Shown here one piece after another: positions 34,017 to 45,800 of a DNA stretch of 64,000 bases (its first letter is position 1; each line of letters begins with the position of its first letter). The notes below the pieces were generated by a model. That model was not told where the DNA came from and did no database searches. It saw only the letters and a list, made by a program, of their open reading frames with translations. The translations under genes and the position numbers were made by a program. The DNA is from Nautilus pompilius (taxonomy: Eukaryota; Mollusca; Cephalopoda; Nautilida; Nautilidae). The stretch spans positions 434,001 to 498,000 of the forward strand of contig JACATO010000923.1 in NCBI GenBank assembly GCA_018389105.1, read 5' to 3'.

Positions 34017-36559
34017 GTCTCTCTTGTTTTTTTTTTTTTCTAAATGTTCCCAAGGTGTAGATTCTCTTGCACAACCATTCATAACCACAGGGGATATAAC
34101 TGAAGGGGTAAAAGACCTGAAGCATCAACTCTAGGGAGGAGATCCATCTTGTAACATGTTCAGTGAAATTTTCATGTATTTCAAATCACGTTTTGTTTTT
34201 TTACCCAAAGAATTACAATAATAATTGGGAGATGAATAGTTGGCAGTTTCCCCTTGCCCCTGTCAATGAATATACATGTAACAAAAGGACCAATTGTAGA
34301 TTAGTCAATGTAATGATACAGAAAGAAATGTATGTCTAAAGATTGACCCTCTATTGGCCACTGTGTTTTGAAAACAGTTTTAAGTCAGTATGTAACTTTC
34401 AGGTTTGTCATAATTCCTGGCACACACACATCCTTCTATATTGCAAGTGCTTGTATTTGATGTACAGGGATTACCACCATAATTAATTAATTTTTCTAAA
34501 TAAAATAGTTCTTTTCAAACTTGTGACTGATCCATAAAGAAATCCAGGTCGGTTTTAATCTTTTAGCATGCTTCCCTTCTCATTTATTACATTTACAGCG
34601 TCTTATTCTATACACCATAGATAATATTGATAGTGTCAGCAGGTTTATCCAGTCTGTCATCTGTATATCACTGTTAGATCATAATTTAAGACCAGCTAGG
34701 ATTGGGCTATTTCAACCATTTTTCATGACAACAGTCCAAGTTAGCTGATTTTTGTTCTTAAATAGGAATTTCAAAGTTAAATTTGACTCTTTGTTTTCAA
34801 TTCTTGGCTTAGCTATCATGAATATTTTTGCTTAACTTTTTGTATACTATTTGGAGTTCAATTGGGATGCCTGCTGTCCTGTCCTACACTTACATTTCTG
34901 TAGAGTTTTAACTTCCCAAATACATATTCAGTTATCTTTGTATTGCCTTTACTGACTCCTCCCATCTTATTTTCTTATTACAATGACTGGTGACTGTTTA
35001 ATCGACAGAGACATGAAGTTACTGTTTATTTTGGAGAGTGACTCCAGCAGTAAGAAAAGGGGGGCAAACATTGGTTTGAATGCTCCCAAGAGACAATACA
35101 TACTAACTTCATGGTTTATATTACCACCAGGTAATCCATTTTCTTTAATGCTGATAATTTAGGTTCACAATATAAAAAGTGGAATTTATTGAATTAGTTC
35201 TCATTGCTGCAGGATAGCTTGACTTGTTTTATCAGCCAGAACCAACTTAGGTTTTGCTTCCATTGTTGTCATGGTATAGCGGTCTCTGTACTACAGAAAT
35301 AAAGGTTCATTAATTTCTCTACCATCCACTTGCCAAAAATTCCATTGTGGTAGTACCAGCATACAAGTGACCAGGACATCTCTCAGCTAGACTGTTTCAT
35401 AAACCCTGCTTTATCCTTAATGTCAATAGAAAACACAGCCTAGCATTTGGAAGCCAGACTGAGATGATCTATCATGTTCCGATTGTTTTACTTAGGACTG
35501 CTAGCTCAGATCAGAGACCACTGTTCCTGGCGTACTACAGTATTGTTGTTAAACACTAACTTATTTCACAGCTGTAGAATTTCCTTTATTTACTACTACT
35601 CAAGAAAAACAAAAAACTCACCATTATATGAAAAGTATTTATACCAGCTGATCCTATTTAATTATGCAGTTTTATACACACTACTACATAAGTAGACGTG
35701 ACAAAATTTGGATATGTAATCATTTATTTTAACTTTTGAAGAATATTTTTTATTAATTATAGGTTTAAGACATCTTAACATAGTTATCATCATGTACATT
35801 TTTCTTTTTTAAATCAGTGATGATGATAAACATTTCTGACCTGTACTGGATGTGACAAGTTTACCTGTCTCTTTACACCTGTAGCTTCCTAATTAAAGAT
35901 AGCTTGTGAATAATGTGTATATGAAAAATATACCTACCTACATGTGTATTTAACCCACTGCAATTTTGTAATTTGATACTCAGGTTGGACTTAAGGCACA
36001 TGAAAAATTAAATTAAAATGTATCATTTATATTTTGCATAAAAGAAAATTAAATACTATACTTTGTCTGTTATTTTTTTTTTAAATTTTTAATTTGGTTA
36101 GGAAATAGATTAATCTGTGATATCTGGGGAGAAAGATTTCTCTGCATGCACACAGAGTTGAGTACTTGCATAGGCTGTGTAATGATAATTAGTCTGCTCT
36201 TATTTAAACATGTTGTGTCACTAAGGAATGAAGTTATTAATTGGTAGACCACATTTTAAGAATTTATCTAAGTTTTCTTTAAACCTGGTGACCCGTAATA
36301 CATTGAAAAAATTCGTCAATATGGAACTTGAAATAGCAAGCTAATTACAAAAACGCATGTTAATCGTCGTTTTTTCTTTTTGACTGGGATATTAAAGCCA
36401 CTCAATCAGTTGGTGATATTTTAAACCCTGAACATTAGCACCAAGTTTGCTATGGATTCATTTGCAACAAGAGGTTACTAGCTGATGTTCTAATAAGACA
36501 ATGGGATGTTGACTTGTACTGTCAGTATCATCTTCACCCACTTTGTTTCAGTAAATAAG
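34017..36559. other. intergenic sequence, middle part
   Basis: AT-rich, with a T run directly after the minisatellite. I see no exon, RNA gene or recognisable transposon protein. Confidence 0.5.
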
Positions 36560-37260
36560 AATTGTACTCATCACTACTGACCAACTCTGATACTGGTGTC
36601 AAAGAATTTAGGGAGAGTCTGTTACAGACATCAGTTTTGATGGCGTTCATCGCCAAAAAATCCACTTTACATGCATAAGTAGGACCAAACAGCCACCTGA
36701 GGATTAGTGTGGTTCACTTGACAACTTTTCTACACTAATATTCTTGAATTCAGTCTCAATTGCTGTATCCAATTGATTAAGGAAAGCATTTCTTTGCATG
36801 TGTTGAGAATTCACCATCATAGTGGATCAAAAATGGATTGTAGACAAAACTGGTGACATCGTGGAATGACAAAGTCGTGAAAAGTGAGATCGGAAATTCT
36901 CTTTCAGCTTTATAACAAAGTTAGTCACGACATCAGTGACTGCAGAATGAATGCCCCTTTGTGGATGTTTGGGCAGAATCTTTCTTGATCTTAAGTCTGT
37001 TCCTCCAACCCTAACCCAACTTGACTACATCGCAGATGGTTTTGTTGTAGCCTTGTAACTAGGGATCTAGAGAATTCAAATGGCCAAAGATGTCACTCAG
37101 TACTACCAGCTTAGCTATGAAACGAACTCCATATCATTAAGAAAACCTCTTCTCTCTCTCTCTCAAACATGGAAGGCAGGCAATCTAAGGCAATGACTTT
37201 GTCAAATATTGAGAGTTTTCTAGTTCTAATCACGTGCTGCTGAATATGAGGGATAACAAC
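36560..37260 (-). mobile_element. hAT relic, ZBED5/FAM200-like
   Basis: Read on the minus strand from about 37160, pieces give FLNDMEFV, SDIFGHLNSLDP, LQGYNKTICDVVK, then LKENFRSHFSRLC, a Pro/Phe segment and QLDTAIETEFKNISVEKLSS. This is the order LxDIFxHLNxLNxxLQGxxK, FxxRFxDL, LxxLxxD of the C-terminal half of ZBED5/GTF2IRD2-type hAT transposases. Frame breaks are frequent. Only the C-terminal half is visible; the ends were not found. Confidence 0.7.
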
Positions 37261-39736
37261 TTTACAAAAAAATAGTGGGTTTGTGAACGTGATATATAAA
37301 CTTTAAATACATTTGCAAGAACTCTCTAGAGGATGCCAAATAACTGCTTATAATATAAGTAAATCTCTGCTGACAAAGGGGTCAGAATATAAATGAAAAA
37401 AAAAGGTAAGAACTCAATTTTTTACGTTGAGAATCAGTTTGCATAACATGTAGGAACAGAAATAGCATCTTTAATTCTGAATAGCTTAATCTAGATTACG
37501 TTTTAAAATGCATAGTTATTTGAGTCTAAGAGTCCCTAACCTCCCTCTGCACAGCTCTAACAAAGCACCGAGAGACTGCTGACAAAAAATTTTTAACCAT
37601 TCCCTTCCCTGAGAATTTTGGTATTCTAACATTTAGTCAACAAAACTAATCTAACACGACAGTTTTCTTAAAAACCGAGATAACAGAATGATTTCATTGT
37701 ATTAGTCAGTCAGCTTTGATAATTACCATATACAGTATAAGGGGGGGGGTATATGCCAGATAACAAGCTCATATTTCAATTGTATTAAGTAAATTCCTGA
37801 CTAATCCGACTGTCAGACATTAAAACAGTTAGTGGGAATTTAACATTAACTTCTAGAATTGTTTATACTTGCATATCTTGAGAATTTTTTTCATTTCCTT
37901 CAGTGCACATTTGATAAGAGGATTAGAATAAAAAAGGAAAAATGGCTTCCACAAACAGTTAGACCCTTCTTAGTAAAGCTGCCTGTGTGATGTATCAGTT
38001 AACACACTCTTTTCCTAACTCTCCCCCACAGATGTGACAGAAATGGAATCTTGCCTATGTCTGGGCTGAATCAACAAGTAATTGATACTGGTTGGCCTAC
38101 AGTTAATGTATTTTTATTGATTTGAGAGCGGCAGCCAGATTGCTGTCACACTGAAGTCAGCCAATAAGAAAATAAAACTCTTAATTTTATAAGAATTACC
38201 ACCTATGAGGGTTGCTTGGTTGCATATTGATTTATACAAACACACACTTGAATTTATCAACAACAACAACAATAATTATGGACTTAAAAATTGAAAAAAA
38301 TTTATAAAAATATTAATCATAAAACAGATTTCCACCAGCCACGTGATGAATAGAAAGTTAATTCATCGACACTTTTTCTAGTGAAGACTGCAAGGAAATA
38401 ACCCACCAGGGGATCAGGGGTCTCTATTTAACGTAGCTGTTTTTGGACTAGAATATAAATAAAACAAAAGGTTGGAATTTTTTTTGTTTTAACACCAATA
38501 AAGGTATCCCATATCTTTAACTATATTTAAGTTTTCTTTTTCCATTGATCTGAAATTTAGAAGCAAAGTATTCTCCATCATGCAGATGAAGCCTATTTTT
38601 GTAGTACACTTTTACCTCTCAGAACAAGCAGGTTGTTGCTATCTCCCATTGAATTTTGAGCCAAATCCTGCTGGGCTTTGAGATGAGGGAGAAAATGCTA
38701 TTGGCATTAACGCAATCAAACTGTGTATACAGTTGTGCAAGAGAAAGTGCAAGCACAAATCACAAGCAAAAGAACGGAGTAACCTTAAAAGCCACTAGAA
38801 AACTCGACCATGTATTTTAAATTTACATCATTTCCGAATGACTCTCTACTCCACTTTCTTTAATGTACTGTAAGGCATAAGAAAACCCACCTGGAGTCTT
38901 CCACTGTTGAAATAATGATGAAAAGTTTAAGATGAAATAGAGAAAGTTCAAGGCAAGGTACAGTGGAACTGTCCACTCCATCTCCACCTAAGACACCTGG
39001 ATCGGCTCAGCTGCTGCTCACTGGCTAACAAAAGGGAGAAAACCATGCAAAACATTCACGTTGGTTCAAAGATGATCCAGTAGCTCAGGTAAATAAATAA
39101 TCACTACTGAGGAAAACTGGGGGAGACAAATGACTGCTATGAAGAAACAAAATACTACTATGTTCAGTAAAAGCTTATAGACTAGCAACTGTTACCTGAG
39201 TAGACTAAGTATATCATGGAGCTTGGTACCCACTAGTGAGAACAGGTTCAGCATTTGATGTTTTTATCTTTGTTTGCTTGCTTGGATTATTAGTTCCACT
39301 TATTGATGGCCATGTACAACACTACTTTTTTTCCCTACATTCTATTCCACTGGCCTCCATTACTAGCTATTGAGTGTACAATCCCAGAATTCCCCAACAT
39401 AAACTTGACTAAGTCAAGTGAACAAGAGATGCTCTATAAAAATGAAATGGTTATAATGATATTGCTAGAAAGGAAAACGACTAAACCCATTAATTGTTAT
39501 ACATTAGATAAAGACCGGAAACTTCTAGTTTCTTTCTTTCCCCTTTACTAGTAATTTGAAGCAATGAAGCAAACTGAGGCTATGATTGAAAGAGCAAACA
39601 CGGATACAACGGCCGATAACAGAACCCAACTGCCAGCCGTTTTTAAATCGGGGAAGAAAAAATGTGTAAAAATAGATAATACCCCTTTTCAAAAGGAAAA
39701 TAAAGTTTGGATGGATGCGCAGAGGCAGGTGGTCTA
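37261..39736. other. intergenic / 3' flank of the SH3D19-like gene
   Basis: Holds a nine-base G run at 37741-37749 and (CAA)n near 38259. Part is probably the 3' UTR of the minus-strand gene, whose poly(A) site I could not fix. Confidence 0.5.
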
Positions 39737-39865
39737 TTACACTGGTGACGGCTGTGGTTGAACAAAGCTGGCTGGAAATATTCCTTCTTTACCTGCCACT
39801 TCTCCGAGGAACCACTCAGAAGAATCCCCTACATTTTTGCCCTTGAGGAATATCATCTCCCCTGC
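39737..39865 (-). CDS. SH3D19: SH3D19-like last exon: second half of SH3-4 and stop
   Basis: Forty-two codons plus TAA (39737-39739) after TATTTCAG. AGEMIFLKGKNVGDSSEWFL and EGIFPASFV finish the domain, then QPQPSPV ends the protein. I found no convincing AATAAA close to the stop; the nearest minus-strand hexamer I noticed is near 38113. Confidence 0.92.
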   Translation of the reverse strand, partial: AGEMIFLKGKNVGDSSEWFLGEVAGKEGIFPASFVQPQPSPV

Positions 39866-42800
39866 CTGAAATACGAGAAAATCAGTTTTAGCAGAACAAA
39901 GCAAAAATGCAACTTCTCAAATCAGCATTTTTATTTTCAAAATGCAAAATTTAGGCTTAACCTTCAACTCTAAAATTTCTCAAATGGAAATTTGACAGCT
40001 GAGCAGATGGAAGAGACTTAAAGGATAATAAATACGGTAAATAGAATTTTTATAAACCTGTAAAAATGCTGTGTTACAGAAATTTAAAGCGGTTTCATTC
40101 GATGCTGTATCAGCTTAGTTTTAATCAGAGATTTTGCAACTGTCGAAAACTCTGAATTTGTTTTGAATAAAATAGCAATTTTTGTGCCACCTTTTTCTTG
40201 TAACTTAGCCACAAGCTCAGGTGTTGCCTCTAAGTTGAATAATTGCAGCTTAAATCTAATAAACTTTGAACAAAATTATGATACGGACTTACTGAAAAAG
40301 TTACCAAAAGGATTAACAATTAAAATATATCAATTAATATATTTTATATTAATGGTATTTCCAAATATATTATTTTATTATTTCCAACAATTGTACAGAA
40401 GATCGATTCCTGTCATTTTCATGCTGGCATAAGTAGTATGCATGCAACTGCTTCAGAAATCTCCAGTTACCTTCAACATCCTTAATTAGAAAGGGCTCTG
40501 TACGGTGTCAGCAGTTGCTCTGGCCAACCTAATCAGCACCACTTTCGTGCTGCTATTTATTTTGCACCAACATTGTCCCAGTACAATATGCTTCATATTT
40601 GTCTCGAGATATGGCTTAATGTTTTATTTATATGGTTGCTATGGTAACATTGAAAGCTAATTTAATATGCAAAAACACTCTAGCTTAGTTTTCTCTTTAA
40701 CTATTCATCAGAATTGACTAATTTTCTTTGAAGATAACACTTTTTAAATACAACTAGGAATTTTGTATATTTTAAAATTTATTTGTATGCATCACACAAT
40801 TGAAAATTTTCACTAAAAACTTTATTACAAATTTATACAGATAAGATTTTTCAACAACAGTGCATTTGATGGGTTAAGGTCAGACTGAATTCCAAATTTG
40901 AAGACATTTGGATAAAAAACAAAAGCATCGTGGGTGCTGGAAAATGATAAATACTTTAATATATATATATTTTGGAAATTGCACTATAAAAAATGCAGGC
41001 AGATGTTTGTGTTTCTGTTCCAATATTAACTGAGCAAAGTAGAAGTTAAAAACTAAGAAATATCACTTTTAAAACCAGATCTCTTAAGCCTGTAATGTTT
41101 AAGAAAAAGTCTATTTTGAGTCAACACCAGGTCTAAAAGTTTCCATCACAAGTGTTTCTACAAATGGCAGACAAATAAAGAAAGTGCAATACCTTAAATG
41201 TCAATTCGTCTTCATTCTGTCCTTGGAAATCGTACAGTGCTATAACACTTTCGCTTTTCTTGCCATGGTGGCTGCTGGTCTCTAAACAAAGCAGAGAACC
41301 AGGTGTAGCAAAGAAAATAGAATGATAAACAAAGGCTACTTTCAGGTGAAGAACAAACTGTCCTTTTGTGATAACAGTAAGAATTTCATGTTGTTAGGGA
41401 AAAGAATGCAGAGATACAAATGAAAGACAAACTTTAGTCTGCATATTGTTTGTGTGATTATTTAAAAAAAAAAACTTTTATAAGCAGAATTTGTGAAGGT
41501 GGTTAATGAGTTCTGGGAAAGACAAAATAGCTAATGTTTCTGCTAAAAAAGATGGCAATAGAGTTGTCATTTATACCTAGGTGGCAGCACTGCAGCCAAT
41601 GCAAAGAGCATCTGTGGAGGATAGCATTTGGAAGTAATTTCCTAACAGGAGCAGAGAGATTGAATTAGATGATAGCATTGAAAAAAAAATGGACTGAGGA
41701 AAGTCACTAACAGGCAACAAAATGATATTATTTTAAATCAGATACTCTTTATTTTTTTTTGTGTTGGCTTTGTACATCCATGAAAATGTTATAGAATGTG
41801 TGAATAAAATCTTAGATTTTTCCATAAAATATTTTTTTCTGAAATAATTAGGACTACTGATTTTCAGCATAACCAATATATTGTTTTTAATGATATAAAA
41901 TATTCTCTTTTGTAAACAAAGACTCTAAGAATTAAAACAGATTTACAATGCTTACCCATCCATAATTTCTGGCTACCTTCATTTTAGAAAAATGTCAGAC
42001 TGTATTCAGCAACATCTGTTTCCAATAACACGATTTAACTTTCACCACCTCTAAATTAATTTATGGTAACAAGAGGGGCCTATGGAGGTCACTGCCATCA
42101 TGCACCAGGTGCAGGGAAATTACCCAGTCTTCAGTACTTTGCTTAGCATCGTGGATGACGCACATCCCTCAACCTCTCAGAAAAATACCTCACGTGGTCT
42201 ACGCTTCACACCAGAACATTTTGAAAATGATCTAAGTGACAAGGAGCAGCACTTACCATCAAATACATCATCTGATGAAGAAGAATATCAAGTGAAAGGT
42301 GATTTCACTGACTGTGTGACCATAATGGGGGCAGTGGCCAGTGTGGAATATGCATCTGGCCTTTGTATGGTTGTGGTTTCATCCAAACTTTGTCTGATTT
42401 TGATAGAGGAAAACAAACCAACCAACCAAACCTCCATGTCCACCCCCTTATTGCAAGGTGATCACTCCAGACTTGTTGGTGCCACCCTCTACTAGATCTT
42501 ACTCTACATTCCACTACACCAAAACAAAGGTAGGTGTATAACATTTTTGTGTATTCTTATGCTGTTTTTGTACATTTTTCCAAATTTTGCATGCATACCC
42601 TGCCTCCAGACTTATTAAAAAGTACTTTTGTTGCCATTTTAGGATTTAGTTTTTATTTAACAGTCTACATAACTCAAAGCTGCTGAAAAATTCTTCTACA
42701 TTTATGAGTGCTACAATATGCAATCTGAAACGAAGATATCTTACCTTGTAAGCCAGCATCCAACATCTTCACAAAATCAATAGGAAAAATTCCTTCTTTG

Positions 42801-45800
42801 CCATTAAGTCTCCCTTTTAGCCAGTCTGTGTCTGTCCATTCTAGGATTTCAATAGTGTCCCCTTCTAGGAAACTTAACTCATCATCATGCTGGGCCTCAA
42901 AACTGAAGCAAGCATAGCAGTATTTTGATTTCTCTTCAGCACCATTCATTGGCTTTGACTGATTTTCATTCTGCTTGGATGGTGACTCATTGGAAGCCTT
43001 AAAGAATTTCAGCAAGCTTTATAAAATGAATATTTTTGTTAAAAAATGTTTTTTAAAGAAATTCCTAAAATCTACTGCAGCTCCATCTAGCCTTGGAGAC
43101 ATGGAATTGTGCAGTTGTTTCTGCAAAATAGTTTGCACATGGTTTTATGCATTAAACTAGAATTTTTTCATGAGAAAAATGTAATTTTAATAATAGTATC
43201 AAATACACATCCCCCGTTTTTCATTCAAATTACATGAATCGTTTTAATGAAAATCATGCCAAACGTAAGATGAGAATCCAAAAATACTTTGTATTAATAT
43301 ACCAAAAAACAAAATAGTTAATACCTGTTACCCTCCAGAGAGCCAGGAAAGGCATACAGCTGCTAATTAAATTCAGCTGAGCATCAAAAAAGAATTATTT
43401 CACACTAGTAACTATAGCTAAAACAGATACTGAATCCCATTCTGTATGTTATCTGACCCAACTCTGGATGGATCTCATTTTGTAGAATTTTGGACCCAAC
43501 TTGAACTGATTATACTACTGTCTTAACGGGACAAGGTATAGGTGTTTATCTACACCATACCAAGAGAAATGAATTGGATGCATTCTAATTTCTTCTTTTT
43601 CTCTACATTTATTTACCTGTATTGGTTGCAGATTTTCTTTCTTAGATTCTGATGATGCGATGGATAGCAGTAGACTGTCTGGAACATTGTCAACAAATGC
43701 TGCAGGAAAATATCCTTCCTTATTATTCCAACTTCCAAATAACCAATCATTGGAGACTCTGCCCAGAATTTCAATTTGGTCTCCTGGCTAGGAAAGAGTT
43801 CAGAGTAGGTTGATGACAGTCTCATGATAGAAGCAATAAAAAAAAATGCATAATTGATTCTATACTGAGACCCATTAAAAAGTTGAATACAATGATCAAT
43901 GTTAAAAAAAGTAAATATTTGTGAACAATGCATCATGGGGAATGAAACAACAACAACAACAAATATATTACTGATCAGAACAATATAGAAACATTGTGAT
44001 ACAGAGTGCATGAATTTACTGAATATAAACCATTATCATACAATTCAGAATTGAACATCAAATTTGAAATGAGGTTAATTTTGAATAATATCAAGATATT
44101 GTTCAATGCATTTATAACAATCTCTTCTGCTGCCAGTGTGGTGCATATGGTTTTCACAAGGCCAGGAGGTTAGCCTAGCATCACAACTTCTCCACAAACC
44201 AAGTGATGAACTGGTGCAACAGATAGCTATGGAGAAAGCCTGACTAGAACTCCTGTCTCTAAGCCATGGGAGAAAACCCCATGCAAACATCACAATGATA
44301 AGCCATCACCTGCCCTACTAATGGACTTTAGCAGAGTGTAGGGTTTCTTCTGGCTTGTATTACATCTGCATCTCATCAGTGCACCTTAGAACTCATTCCA
44401 ACACTGGAAATTTTCCACATGAAGGTGGTTTGTAACTAGACAGACAGACCCAGACTTACGTAAGGGTTCTGGTCCTCAACCCTATAAGTAAGTTGGGGAT
44501 GATTGTAAAATCATGTAAATAGGCATTGGTGGCATTAGTCTGATGGTTGATTGAGTCTGGTGCATGTTTCACATAAACCATAAATATGGAGACAAAATAT
44601 AATGTTACAGTGAACATCACACACCTTGATTCCTAGTACCGGCTTGCTCATGTAAATATGTGGTGGCGGTGGTAGTGTGCTGGCTAATTAATTAATACTA
44701 GATGAAGTAGAGGCTGATGGAACAGTCTTGAGTTGATGAGGATGTAGGCTGTTCAGCCTTTTTTATAAACCTGCCGAGAGTTGACTGCACAGCAGCCTTC
44801 TTTTTCTCACCATAGATGGCCCTGTAACAAGACAGGTCATCTTGGACGGCTCTGTCGACCTTGGCAAACCTGGTGGCATCGGGGTCCATCCTCTCAAAGG
44901 CCACCATTTCCTTCATTGTAAAGTGCTTTGGTGGCTCCTCTTTATCATCATCATCCTGGCTCTCCTCTGCAACCTTACAGGCCTCCAACTCTATTAACTC
45001 CTTGTTGTCAACATCTTCAGCATCATACTCAAGGTCCAGTTGACGAGCAAGATCAATGACTTTAGTGGTCTCTTCCGCGACTGCATCCTTGAACCATGAG
45101 AGCTTTTGATGAATTAAGGACACAGGTTCTCCTAAACATCATTCATATTTGTTGGCCTGATCTCCTCCCAGGCTGTTGTAACATTTTTATTGCATCATAG
45201 ATGTTGTAGCCCTCCCAGAATTCCTGCAAGTTCATGCCGTCCCCATCTGTAGCTCAGATAGTACAACCTGAAGGTTGCTGTTAATCTCCTGATTTATTGG
45301 TTGCAGCACTGAGCTTGTGTTTGGTGGCAGAAACACAACTTTGATGTTGGGATGCAAATCATCCAACTGTGGAGGATGGCCAGGGGCAATGTCAAGGATC
45401 AGCAGGATTTTGAAGGGGATTCCTTTGCCCTGGCAATAGTCCTTCAACTGAGTGATGAAATAGTGTCACAAATATGCCTCAAATATGGCAATTGTAACCC
45501 AGGCCTTTGGTTTAACATCCATACAGTAGGAAGAGATCACTTGTGAATGCGTTTCAGCGCCTGTGGATTTCCCTTGTTGTACACAAGCAGAGGTCTCAAC
45601 TTGCAAATGCCCGCTGCATCAGCATCAAGGAGCAGAGTTAGCCGCCTTGAAACTTGGCATTGTTTTCTCCTTTAGCAATGTACGTATGGTCAGGCACTCT
45701 TTCCAAAATATGTCAGTTTCATCAACATTAAACACTCCCTCCATCAAATAACCACCCTCCTTGATTACATCAGCCAGCACTTTTGGAAACTCTTCTGCTG

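Noticed and set aside
33856-34128. 90-codon minus-strand frame with repeated QQMDQD
   Set aside because: Produced by the tandem minisatellite; no start context or splice evidence.
43613-44011. 132-codon minus-strand frame overlapping an SH3 exon
   Set aside because: Runs through intron and exon in a frame different from the SH3 reading.
38950-44300. Similar GGGAGAAAACC[AC]TGCA stretches near 39030 and 44270 as a shared SINE
   Set aside because: Similarity does not extend beyond about 20 bases.
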